Shown piece after piece: positions 15,809 to 23,735 of a stretch of 64,000 nucleotides of DNA. The translations under genes and the position numbers were made by a program. Source of the stretch: Stutzerimonas stutzeri (GTDB taxonomy: Bacteria > Pseudomonadota > Gammaproteobacteria > Pseudomonadales > Pseudomonadaceae); assembly GCF_002890895.1 (NCBI RefSeq), contig NZ_POUL01000010.1:62001-126000 (forward strand), read 5' to 3'. The notes beneath the pieces were generated by a model, which saw only the letters and a program-made list of their open reading frames with translations, searched no databases and was not told the origin of the DNA. Every line of letters starts with the position of its first letter. The stretch's first letter is position 1.

Positions 15809-16774
15809 ATGCTTTCCAATATCCCGACACACCTCATCAGCGGCTCACTCGGCGCGGGCAAAACCAGCCTGATACGTGCGCTGCTGGCGCAACGCCCTGC
15901 CAGCGAGCGCTGGGCGGTGCTAATCAATGAATTCGGCCAGATCGGGCTCGATGCTGCGCTACTGAGCACCGACGACTCAGGCGTAAGCCTGACGGAAGTC
16001 GCCGGCGGCTGCCTGTGTTGCGTAAATGGTGTGCCCTTCCAGGTGGGCCTGAGCCGATTGTTGCGCAAGGCTAAGCCGGACCGGCTGTTCATCGAACCCT
16101 CCGGCCTGGGTCATCCTGCCGAGTTGCTTGATCAACTCACTCGCGCACCTTGGCACGGCGTGCTTGCTGTGCAGCCCTGCGTGGCGGTCATCGACGGGCC
16201 GGGGCTGCTACAGGGCGAACCGCTTCCGGAGAGCCAGCGGCAGTCACTGAACCACTGTGGTCTGTTGGTGATAAACAAGAGCGAAGGCCTGAGCCAAACC
16301 GAACGGCATTCAATTAAAACGCTGCTGCCGCCTATACCGGTCCGCTGGACGCAACATGGACAGCTGCCGCTCAGGGAGTTGCCCGGCATCGACCAGCACG
16401 CAGGTCATGTTGAAACGGCCCCCTCATCGCTGCCCTCTTCAGCGGCAAGCCTTGGCCATGTCTGGCTGGACCCGCGTCAACCACTGTGCCAGAGCCAGGG
16501 TAGCGCAGATGGCTGGAGCATCGGCTGGCGCTGGCACCCGAGTCAGCGCTTCGATCTGGAGCGCGTCAAGGGCTGGTTGGAATCGATGGACTGGCGCCGC
16601 GCGAAGCTGGTCATGCTGGGTCCGCAGGGCTGGCAGTCACTCAACGCGCTGAATGGCCAGACCTTGGCATTCGGGCCCAGCGAATGGCGCAAGGATTCCC
16701 GCCTCGAATTGATCTTCGCCGAGCCTCAGGATGAACAGCACCTGAACGACGCGCTGGTCGCCTGTCGACTATGA
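15809..16774 (+). CDS. CobW/COG0523-family GTP-binding metallochaperone
   Basis: 321 residues. Walker A SGSLGAGKTS (residues 11-20), the metal-binding GGCLCC motif (Cys 68, 70, 71) within the family's GGCLCC signature, Walker B-like LFIEPSGLGHP and the NKSE GTP-specificity motif identify the G3E/COG0523 family. The C-terminal half contains the CobW_C-type domain (LGHVWLDPRQPLCQSQG, WLESMDWRRAKLVML). Members hand zinc, nickel or cobalt to target enzymes; the shorter C-terminal region fits the zinc-related YjiA/ZigA-like branches. No cobalamin genes or zinc enzymes are adjacent, and I saw no Zur box upstream, so the metal is undetermined. Confidence 0.88.
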   Translation: MLSNIPTHLISGSLGAGKTSLIRALLAQRPASERWAVLINEFGQIGLDAALLSTDDSGVSLTEVAGGCLCCVNGVPFQVGLSRLLRKAKPDRLFIEPSGLGHPAELLDQLTRAPWHGVLAVQPCVAVIDGPGLLQGEPLPESQRQSLNHCGLLVINKSEGLSQTERHSIKTLLPPIPVRWTQHGQLPLRELPGIDQHAGHVETAPSSLPSSAASLGHVWLDPRQPLCQSQGSADGWSIGWRWHPSQRFDLERVKGWLESMDWRRAKLVMLGPQGWQSLNALNGQTLAFGPSEWRKDSRLELIFAEPQDEQHLNDALVACRL

Positions 16775-16783
16775 CCTAGCAGC

Positions 16784-17158
16784 TCAATCGTCGCGGCGGC
16801 GCCAGGCGTCCATCTGAATCACCTGGCCAGAATCCTGACGAGCAGGAAACGGATGGGCTTCCATTTCGATCGGGCCCGAACGGGCGCCAAACATCACGAT
16901 GCTGCCCTGGTGCCGCTGCTCCCCGGTCACGGTGAACTCGAAGCCGTAGACCCGCGCGAAGCGGCGCTGGCCACGCGTATCACGGATCAACCCGAGTCGG
17001 CGAAAGGCTACGTTGCCGTCGAGCAGTTCCACATCCATCTTCTTGCAGTGCTGCCGCACCGCCCTCAGCGCCCGCTCACGTATTCCATAGGAATGCCACA
17101 GCCAGGCGCCAATGCTGAGCAGCACCAGGACGATAAACAGATTGCCGAGGGTCACCAT
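16784..17158 (-). CDS. DUF3301 membrane-anchored protein
   Basis: 124 residues. One N-terminal transmembrane helix (LFIVLVLLSIGAWLWHSYGI) is followed by a cytoplasmic domain with RALRAVRQHCKKMDVELLDG and VAFRRLGLIRDTRGQRRFAR then VYGFEFTVTG. These are the characteristic motifs of DUF3301, found in many gammaproteobacteria. ATG 17158 is the preferred start; a start eight codons upstream is possible. Function unknown. It is convergent with the CobW-type gene, whose stop is about 10 bases away. Confidence 0.8.
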   Translation of the reverse strand: MVTLGNLFIVLVLLSIGAWLWHSYGIRERALRAVRQHCKKMDVELLDGNVAFRRLGLIRDTRGQRRFARVYGFEFTVTGEQRHQGSIVMFGARSGPIEMEAHPFPARQDSGQVIQMDAWRRRDD

Positions 17159-17234
17159 AGGTGACACTGCCGGCAACCCCACAAGCAGCGATAGGCATCA
17201 TGCCCTGCGCGCGGCGCAACGGTGACCCGGCGCA

Positions 17235-17642
17235 TCAGCTCTCCAGCCAAACGTCGCGTACCCAATGCCAGACCGATTCCCAGCTTTCGTCAGTCATCTC
17301 ATGCTCGCTGCCGTCGAACAACATGACCTCGCCTTCAAGATCCACCACGTAGAAATCAGGTCCGTCCTGGCAGATGGGCAGCAGGTCGCGCTCCACGCCA
17401 GCGTCCCACGCGTTCGCGGCCACTTCGGGCAGATAGGTGTGCGCTTGCGGATCAGCCGCGGTGACCGGTTCCAGACGTCCATAGACTACGTCGCTGACCG
17501 TCAGCAGAAACTCGCGCAGGCCGAACGGCAGATTGATCAGCAACTCCTCTTCAACCTCGACCAACCGGTCATCGTCTGGCAGCTCCAGTGGTACCGGCAC
17601 CGGTTCGTTTAGCTCTCGCAGCTGCTCGATTACTTCTTCCAT
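17235..17642 (-). CDS. SMI1/KNR4-family protein
   Basis: 135 residues beginning MEEVIEQLRELNEPVPVPLE. The pattern LPDDDRLVEVEEELLINLPF, GLREFLLTVSDVVYGRLEPV and the acidic C-terminal WESVWHWVRDVWLES match the SMI1/KNR4 (SUKH) fold. SUKH proteins often act as immunity proteins against contact-dependent toxins, but no toxin gene is visible beside it, and this version is widespread as a lone gene in pseudomonads. The start was set at 17642; a longer frame begins at 17690 without better signals. Confidence 0.75.
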   Translation of the reverse strand: MEEVIEQLRELNEPVPVPLELPDDDRLVEVEEELLINLPFGLREFLLTVSDVVYGRLEPVTAADPQAHTYLPEVAANAWDAGVERDLLPICQDGPDFYVVDLEGEVMLFDGSEHEMTDESWESVWHWVRDVWLES

Positions 17643-17867
17643 GACGGCCCCCTTCGACGGTCTTGAGAATGCGCGTTTATACAAGCCCACGCATTGGCTA
17701 GCCAGTACCAGTCGCGCTAAAGTATTTGCCGTTTGGAAAAAATTGGCGCGCCGCTAGGGTTTCGCGGGTAATGAACGGTCCGCCTTGCAGTCTCAGACAT
17801 TAGGTAGCAACCGCAATTGGTGCCTGCTCGTCGCCATCAGCCCGTAACGGGGTGAACAGGAGAAATT

Positions 17868-20123
17868 GTGGCATCCATTGAAGATCTAGATACGCTCGCC
17901 AAGGCGATCGCCCAGTGCGGTGACGAGCCGATCCATATCCCCGGCAGCATTCAGCCTCATGGCTTTCTGCTGGTACTCAGCGAGCCCCAGCTGACCATTA
18001 CCCAGGCCAGCGAAAACGTGCGTGAATGGCTCGGCGTTGATGTGCAGGCGCTGCTGGGACAGCCGCTGACCGAACTCATTGGTGAATGCGGTTTTGCTGA
18101 AGGGTTGGCTTCATTGGCCGACGATGATCACAACCCTTTTCACCTGCGGGACATCAATTTCAACCTGCCAGGCCGCAGCAACCATCCGCCGCTAGCCCTG
18201 ATGGCGCACCGTTACAAGGGCAAGCTGATCGTCGAGTTCGAATCGGCCGGCAGCCCAGGCGCGGCATACGACAAGCTATATCCTCTGATGCGCACCTTCG
18301 TCGTGCAGCTGCAGGAGGCGCAAGACCTTCAGTACATCTGTCAGCTGGCTGTTCACGAGGTCAAGCGCATCACCGGCTTCGGGAGGGTCAAAGCCTATCG
18401 ATTCGATGCCCAGGGCAATGGCCATGTATTGGCAGAGCAGGCTGACGAAGGCTATCCGCGTTATCTGGGGCTGTGTTTTCCCGCCTCGGATATCCCGCCG
18501 CAAGCGCGTCAGCTCTACTGCAACAACCTGATCCGCGTAATCCAGGACGCCAATTACCAACCCTCTCCGGTCGTGCCCACGCTCACACCTGACGGAGAGC
18601 CGCTGGACTTGAGCTTCGCCTCGCTGCGCAGCGTGTCGCCTGTTCATCTGCAATACATGCGCAACATGGGCACTCTGGCGTCGATGTCGATTTCCATCGT
18701 CATCCAGGGGCGCCTCTGGGGACTTATTTCCTGCCACGACGCCCAGCCTCGCCAGGTCAACTACCAGACCCGTACAGCCTGCGAGCTGCTGGGGCGCATC
18801 ATGTCGCTGCAAATCGAAGCCAAGGAAGCTGCGACCCTGGCGCAGCGCAAACTCGAACTGCGACGGCAGATCGTCGAGATGCTGTCGTCCATGGCTGACC
18901 GCGACAGCGTCATTGAAGGCTTCAAGTGTTTGCCACAGGTGGTACTGGAATTCGCCGGTGCGGTCGGCAGCGCCATTGTCTCCGGCGAGCATTCCGAACC
19001 GATTGGCGAGACGCCGCCAGGCGCCTTGCTTGTCCGCTTGACCCAGTGGCTGTCGAAGCAACGCGAGCAACTGGTGTTCAGCACCGACTGCGTCAGCCGC
19101 GACGTACCCTCGATACCTGAATTGGCCGAGCACTGTGCCGGTTTGCTGGCGATCTCCATTTCCCGCCTGCACCCGCATTACTTGATCTGGTTTCGACGCG
19201 AACAGATCAAGACAGTCAACTGGGCCGGCCAGCCAGAGAAGCGCATCAACAGCCAGGGCAGCCTCTCGCCACGCCACAGCTTTGAAAGCTGGCAAGAGAC
19301 GGTACGCGGCTATGCGACGCCTTGGCAGCAGGTTGAGCTGGAGGGCGCACTGGAGTTGCGCACAGCAGTGCTCGGTATCGTCCTGCGCAAGGCCGAAGAG
19401 ATGGCCCAGCTGGCCGGCGAACTGCGCGAAAGCAACAAGGAGCTGGAGTCCTTCTCTTACAGCGTTTCACACGACCTGCGTGCGCCGTTGCGGCACATTG
19501 CGGGGTATGCCGAGCTGCTCGGAGAGCTCGAGGGCAGCAAGCTCAGCGAACGCGGCCTGCGCTTTCTCGACAACATCGGCGACGCGGCCCGCTTTGCCGG
19601 AACCCTGGTCGACAATCTGTTGAGCTTTTCCCAGATGGGTCGCGCCGCGTTGCGCTTGTCCGATGTGAATCTTTCCGCGCTGGTTGAATCCATTCGTCAG
19701 GAAATGGCACCCGACTGTGAAGGTCGCGAAATAGAATGGCAGGTCCATCCTATGCCGATCGTGGTCGCCGACGCTGCTTTCATCCACATGGCGTTGCGCA
19801 ATCTGATCTCGAACGCGATCAAATACAGCCGCAAACGCGAGCACGCCACTATTGAGATCGGTGCCGAACAGCGCACCGAGGAAATCATCGTCTACGTCCG
19901 CGATAACGGCGTGGGCTTCAACATGCAGTACGCCAACAAATTGTTCGGCGTCTTCCAGCGGCTGCATCGCATGGAAGAATTCGAAGGCACCGGGATTGGT
20001 CTGGCCAGCGTGCGCCGGATCATCGAACGCCACGATGGTCAGGTCTGGGCCAACGGCGAGGTCAACCAGGGTGCAACCTTCTTCTTTTCACTCCCCAGAC
20101 TTACCTATGCGTCACCCATTTAG
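17868..20123 (+). CDS. bphP: Bacteriophytochrome sensor histidine kinase
   Basis: 751-residue red/far-red light sensor. Cys 17 in AKAIAQCGDEPIHIPGSIQP is the biliverdin attachment site. PAS, GAF and PHY domains follow; the GAF motif FPASDIPPQARQLY places the conserved Asp at residue 208 and the PHY-tongue motif PRHSF is at 468-472. The kinase module has the H-box SYSVSHDLRAPLRHIAGYAE (His 535), N-box NLISNAIKYS, DNGVGF and GTGIGLASVRRI. It starts at GTG with AGGAGA upstream. The response regulator begins 13 bases after its stop and heme oxygenase, which makes the chromophore, ends the operon. All key residues are present, so a functional photoreceptor is expected. Confidence 0.97.
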   Translation: MASIEDLDTLAKAIAQCGDEPIHIPGSIQPHGFLLVLSEPQLTITQASENVREWLGVDVQALLGQPLTELIGECGFAEGLASLADDDHNPFHLRDINFNLPGRSNHPPLALMAHRYKGKLIVEFESAGSPGAAYDKLYPLMRTFVVQLQEAQDLQYICQLAVHEVKRITGFGRVKAYRFDAQGNGHVLAEQADEGYPRYLGLCFPASDIPPQARQLYCNNLIRVIQDANYQPSPVVPTLTPDGEPLDLSFASLRSVSPVHLQYMRNMGTLASMSISIVIQGRLWGLISCHDAQPRQVNYQTRTACELLGRIMSLQIEAKEAATLAQRKLELRRQIVEMLSSMADRDSVIEGFKCLPQVVLEFAGAVGSAIVSGEHSEPIGETPPGALLVRLTQWLSKQREQLVFSTDCVSRDVPSIPELAEHCAGLLAISISRLHPHYLIWFRREQIKTVNWAGQPEKRINSQGSLSPRHSFESWQETVRGYATPWQQVELEGALELRTAVLGIVLRKAEEMAQLAGELRESNKELESFSYSVSHDLRAPLRHIAGYAELLGELEGSKLSERGLRFLDNIGDAARFAGTLVDNLLSFSQMGRAALRLSDVNLSALVESIRQEMAPDCEGREIEWQVHPMPIVVADAAFIHMALRNLISNAIKYSRKREHATIEIGAEQRTEEIIVYVRDNGVGFNMQYANKLFGVFQRLHRMEEFEGTGIGLASVRRIIERHDGQVWANGEVNQGATFFFSLPRLTYASPI

Positions 20124-20136
20124 TACGGGACTCTAA

Positions 20137-20622
20137 ATGCTCAAACCGATTTTGCTGGTCGAGGACAATCCACACGATCTCGAGCTGACGTTGGTGGCGC
20201 TCGAGCGCAGCCAGCTGGCCAATGACGTTATTGTCATGCGCGACGGCGCCGAGGCCCTGGATTACCTGCACCGCCGCGGCGACCACGCCGACCGCGCCGA
20301 CGGCAATCCAGCCGTGCTCCTGCTGGACCTGAAGCTGCCAAAGGTCGACGGCCTGGAAGTGCTGAAGACCGTTCGGGACACCCCAGAATTGCGCAGCATT
20401 CCTGTGGTAATGCTCACCTCGTCCCGTGAAGAGCCCGACCTGGTCCGAGCATACGAGCTCGGAGTGAACGCTTACGTGGTCAAGCCGGTCGAATTTCGAG
20501 ATTTCGTCGCCGCCATCTCCGATCTGGGGATTTTCTGGGCCGTGCTGAATGAGCCGCCACCTGGATCGCTGCGGTTGCAGCGCCCCCTTCGGGATCGCAA
20601 GAACAGTGAGGAGCCGAGCTAA
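20137..20622 (+). CDS. Single-domain response regulator, probable phytochrome partner
   Basis: 161 residues forming one receiver domain of the Rcp1/BphR type. Acidic pair Glu 9/Asp 10 (LLVEDNPHDLEL), phosphoacceptor Asp 64 (LLLDLKLPKVDG), Thr 94 (VMLTSS) and Lys 116 (YVVKPV) are all present. No output domain follows, only a short Arg-rich tail (LRLQRPLRDRKNSEEPS). Its position immediately after the phytochrome kinase makes it the likely phosphate acceptor. Such regulators usually act by protein-protein contact or as phosphate shuttles; a candidate downstream partner is the hybrid kinase encoded next. Confidence 0.93.
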   Translation: MLKPILLVEDNPHDLELTLVALERSQLANDVIVMRDGAEALDYLHRRGDHADRADGNPAVLLLDLKLPKVDGLEVLKTVRDTPELRSIPVVMLTSSREEPDLVRAYELGVNAYVVKPVEFRDFVAAISDLGIFWAVLNEPPPGSLRLQRPLRDRKNSEEPS

Positions 20623-20683
20623 CCGCTCATGCTTAAGGCTCCAAAGCAGAACTCCTTTCATGTAGTGCGGTATCCGCGACAGG

Positions 20684-23092
20684 ATGGTTATGCCGGCGAC
20701 AACACCTATCAGCGTCCTGTTTGTTGAAGACAGCCCGCACGACGCTGAACTCGCGCTCGTCACGCTCGAAAGAAGCGGCTACAGCCTCGATAGCGAAGTG
20801 GTCTTCGACCAGGCAGGTGTTGCCGAAGCCCTGCAACGTCGAAGCTTCGATCTGATTCTGTCCGACTTCATTCTTCCCGGTTATTCCGGCAGCCTGGCCC
20901 TGCAGGACGCCAGGCAGCTCGCACCCGAAACGCCGTTCATCTTTCTCTCCGGCGTCTTTGGTGAGGAGCATGCGGTAAACATGATGCGCTCCGGCGCCGT
21001 GGACTATGTGCTCAAGCAAAACTTAGGTTTCCTTCCGAAAGCCGTCGAGCGGGCATTGAGCGAGGTGCAGGAGCGGCGCGGCCGGTTGCGCGCAGAGGAA
21101 GCGCTGCGCGAAGTGGAGGTCCGGGCGCGTTTGGCTATCGACGCTGCGAGGCTCGGGATGTGGGACTACGACCCACAGCACGGCAGGCTGGTTCTCGACC
21201 GTCGCTGCCGCGCCATGTTCGGCTTGGCCGACCGTGCGCCTGTGGATATCCATGTCTTCGAGTCGCTGTGCCACCCAGAAGACCTGCAGCGCATGCGCGA
21301 ACACGTCTGGGAAGCGATCAGCATCGACAAGGGCGACAAGGAGTACACCACCGACTACCGGATCATGCTCGAAAGCGGTCAGGTTCGCTGGTTTGAAACC
21401 CGTGGCCAGGCGTTTTTCGATGAAGGCCTGTGCAAGCGTTTCATCGGTGTGGTGATGGACGTTACCGAGCAGCGACTGGCGACCGAAGCGCTCAAGCGCA
21501 TGAATGTGACCCTGGGTGAACGCGTAGAAGAACGTACCCGAGAACGAGACCGGACCTGGGAACTGTCACGGGATTTGCTCGCTGTGATGCGTTTCGACAC
21601 CACCGTGGTTGCACTCAACCCCGCCTGGGAAGAAGCGCTTGGCTGGCCGCGTGAAGAACTGATCAACACACCGTTATGGTCACTGGTCCACGCCGATGAT
21701 CTCATCGCGACCCAAGCGGAGACCGAACGCATTCGCTGCGGTAACGTCACCGATCGCTTCGTCAACCGCATGCAGCATCGTGACGGCAGCTACCGCTGGC
21801 TGTCCTGGACTGCCGTACCCGAGGCCGGAATGATGTATGCGGCGGCGCGTGACATCACCAGCGAAATAGCGGCGGTAGACAAGCTCGCCGCCGCCAACCG
21901 CGAGCTCACCGAGCAGATCACCGAACGCGAGCGCATCGAAGCCACGCTGCAACAGATGCAACGGCTCGAGGCCGTCGGCCAGCTTACGGCTGGTGTCGCG
22001 CATGACTTCAACAACCTGTTGACGGTGATCCTCACCAGCGCCAGCTTTCTCAAGAATGACCTGGAACGCGGCGCACCACTGGCCAAATCACTCAGCCGCC
22101 TGCAGTACATTCAGGAATCCGGCGAGCGCGGTGCAACCTTGACCAGTCAGCTGCTTGCGTTTGCTCGCCGCCAGCAACTTGCCCCTAAAGCCGTTGATCT
22201 CAACGACACGCTGGTCGGCCTGTTGAGTCTGTTGCACAGCACCTTGGGCGGCTCCGTCACCATCGAAACCGATACCCGTGCCGGGCTCTGGCACGCGCTG
22301 GTCGACCCTACGCAAATCGAGATGATCATCCTCAATCTCGCCATCAACGCGCGAGATGCGATGGGCTCCGGTGGTTGCCTGACCCTGCGTACCGACAACG
22401 CGGTGATTAGCGCCCCGGCAGAACGCGCTGAAGAACCTGGGCCGGGTGAATACGTGGTGCTGTCGGTCAAGGACACCGGCTCCGGCATGACAGACGAGGT
22501 GCTGCAGAAAGCCTTCGAACCCTTCTTCACCACCAAGGAAGTCGGCAAGGGTTCTGGGCTCGGCTTGGCCCAGGTGTTCGGCTTTGCCAAGCAATCCGGT
22601 GGCGGGGCGCGCATCGAGACCAAGCTGGGTGCAGGCACCACTGTGATGGTCTACCTGCCTCGGGTGACCGCCCCAGAACGCAGTCTCGGCGTCGCGGACC
22701 ATGAGCAGGACATGCCCATCGACGAGGCCTCGCACAAGGTACTGCTGGTGGACGACGACCCCGCCGTGCGCGAAGTGACCGCACAAATGCTGAGCAATCT
22801 GGGTTACGCAGTGGTTCAGGCCGACGGTGGTCGTATGGCCTTGGATATGCTCGAACAGGGCGCGGTGGTGGATCTGGTACTTGCCGATTTCGCCATGCCG
22901 GGCATGAACGGAGGTGAGCTCGCTCGGGCTATCTCGTCTCGCTACCCCACGTTGCCCGTAGTGTTCATTACCGGCTACGCCGAGCTTGGGGAACTGGGAA
23001 TGGGCAGTGCGACCATCATTCAGAAGCCGTTTCGCGAGGAACAGTTGGTGCGAAAGCTGAGTATGGTGCTGAAGGAAAGCAACCCGGCGTGA
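20684..23092 (+). CDS. Hybrid sensor kinase REC-PAS-PAS-HisKA-HATPase-REC
   Basis: 802 residues. Receiver 1 about 9-125 (VLFVEDSPHDAELAL; Asp 61 in ILSDFILPGYSG). Two PAS/PAC regions about 145-270 and 300-410 (YTTDYRIMLESGQVRWFETR; DGSYRWLSWTAVPEAG), with a coiled coil between them (LKRMNVTLGERVEERTRERD). Kinase core with GVAHDFNNLL (His 440), DTGSGM and GKGSGLGLAQV. Receiver 2 about 685-795 (KVLLVDDDPAVREVT; Asp 735 in VLADFAMPGMNG). There are no membrane segments, so it is cytoplasmic. The N-terminal receiver suggests that it takes input from another kinase, presumably the phytochrome of the same operon. It is separated from the response regulator by 61 bases and overlaps the heme oxygenase start. 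Confidence 0.94.
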   Translation: MVMPATTPISVLFVEDSPHDAELALVTLERSGYSLDSEVVFDQAGVAEALQRRSFDLILSDFILPGYSGSLALQDARQLAPETPFIFLSGVFGEEHAVNMMRSGAVDYVLKQNLGFLPKAVERALSEVQERRGRLRAEEALREVEVRARLAIDAARLGMWDYDPQHGRLVLDRRCRAMFGLADRAPVDIHVFESLCHPEDLQRMREHVWEAISIDKGDKEYTTDYRIMLESGQVRWFETRGQAFFDEGLCKRFIGVVMDVTEQRLATEALKRMNVTLGERVEERTRERDRTWELSRDLLAVMRFDTTVVALNPAWEEALGWPREELINTPLWSLVHADDLIATQAETERIRCGNVTDRFVNRMQHRDGSYRWLSWTAVPEAGMMYAAARDITSEIAAVDKLAAANRELTEQITERERIEATLQQMQRLEAVGQLTAGVAHDFNNLLTVILTSASFLKNDLERGAPLAKSLSRLQYIQESGERGATLTSQLLAFARRQQLAPKAVDLNDTLVGLLSLLHSTLGGSVTIETDTRAGLWHALVDPTQIEMIILNLAINARDAMGSGGCLTLRTDNAVISAPAERAEEPGPGEYVVLSVKDTGSGMTDEVLQKAFEPFFTTKEVGKGSGLGLAQVFGFAKQSGGGARIETKLGAGTTVMVYLPRVTAPERSLGVADHEQDMPIDEASHKVLLVDDDPAVREVTAQMLSNLGYAVVQADGGRMALDMLEQGAVVDLVLADFAMPGMNGGELARAISSRYPTLPVVFITGYAELGELGMGSATIIQKPFREEQLVRKLSMVLKESNPA

Positions 23093-23634
23093 TGGACAGC
23101 TTGCGAAATCAGCTGCGCGCAGCCACCGCGCCGCAACACCAACACGTCGACACGGCTTTTTCGGCCTATCGACTGGATCAGCCCGAAGGCTACCGCGCTT
23201 TTCTACAGGCCCATGCACAGGTGCTCATTCCGCTGGAAATCGAGCTGGAGCGGGCCGGTATCGAATCGATGCTTGATGACTGGCCCCTGCGTAGCAGACG
23301 CCACGCATTGCTCGCAGACCTCCAGGCCCTGGGCTGCGCAGAGCCGCCGTTGACGCCGCCGGGCATGGCACCCTCATTCGGTTGGAGCTGGGGCGCGGCT
23401 TATGTGATCGAGGGCTCGCGCCTGGGTGGTCGTGTGCTGTCGCGGCGCGTTGCCGAAGCCTACCCGTCTGCCCCGCTACGCTATCTGAACCACGGCAGCT
23501 CGACGCCACTATGGCCGAGTTTTCTGCAGAAGCTCGAACAGCAGGGCTCGGCGTGTGACTGGTCCGAGGTGCTTACCGGAGCGAATGCCACATTCGACCG
23601 TTTTCTGAGCGCAGCCCGGTCGAACAGGCCATAA
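23092..23634 (+). CDS. bphO: Biliverdin-producing heme oxygenase
   Basis: Opens haem to biliverdin IX-alpha, the chromophore of the phytochrome encoded upstream, releasing iron and CO. 180 residues. The N-terminal LRNQLRAATAPQHQHVDTAF contains the proximal haem-ligand histidine (His 16), and SFGWSWGAAYVIEGSRLGGR is the conserved distal-helix region of bacterial heme oxygenases. The ATG at 23092 shares one base with the preceding stop (TGATG); a GTG one codon earlier is also possible. Operon position supports the role. A strong bidirectional terminator follows its stop. Confidence 0.93.
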   Translation: MDSLRNQLRAATAPQHQHVDTAFSAYRLDQPEGYRAFLQAHAQVLIPLEIELERAGIESMLDDWPLRSRRHALLADLQALGCAEPPLTPPGMAPSFGWSWGAAYVIEGSRLGGRVLSRRVAEAYPSAPLRYLNHGSSTPLWPSFLQKLEQQGSACDWSEVLTGANATFDRFLSAARSNRP

Positions 23635-23635
23635 A

Positions 23636-23663
23636 GCAAAAAAGCCCTGACGGGCTTTTTTGC
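23636..23663. terminator. Bidirectional intrinsic terminator between bphO and glmS
   Basis: GCAAAAAAGCCC (23636-23647) pairs with GGGCTTTTTTGC (23652-23663) around TGAC. The A-run and T-run on the two sides let it act for both the phytochrome operon (plus) and glmS (minus). Confidence 0.9.
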
Positions 23664-23674
23664 TGTGCTCAACA

Positions 23675-23735
23675 CACGCGCTTAGGAAGATCGGACGGCC
23701 TACTCGACGGTTACTGATTTAGCCAGGTTACGTGG
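23675..23735 (-). other. Predicted attTn7 site at the 3' end of glmS, unoccupied
   Basis: Tn7 recognises the conserved last codons of glmS (here encoding NLAKSVTVE) and inserts about 25 bases past the stop, near 23675. No Tn7 end or transposition gene is present; the terminator and bphO follow directly. Assignment from the known behaviour of Tn7, not from an observed insertion. Confidence 0.5.

Noticed and set aside
17235-17642. SMI1/KNR4 gene as part of a toxin-immunity pair
   Set aside because: No toxin gene with polymorphic-toxin features next to it; neighbours are DUF3301 and phytochrome genes.
22088-23218. 376-codon minus-strand open frame
   Set aside because: Antisense to the hybrid kinase; composition is His/Gly/Arg-rich as in shadow frames.
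23675-23735. Tn7-like insertion next to glmS
   Set aside because: No tns genes or Tn7 end repeats; the site appears empty.
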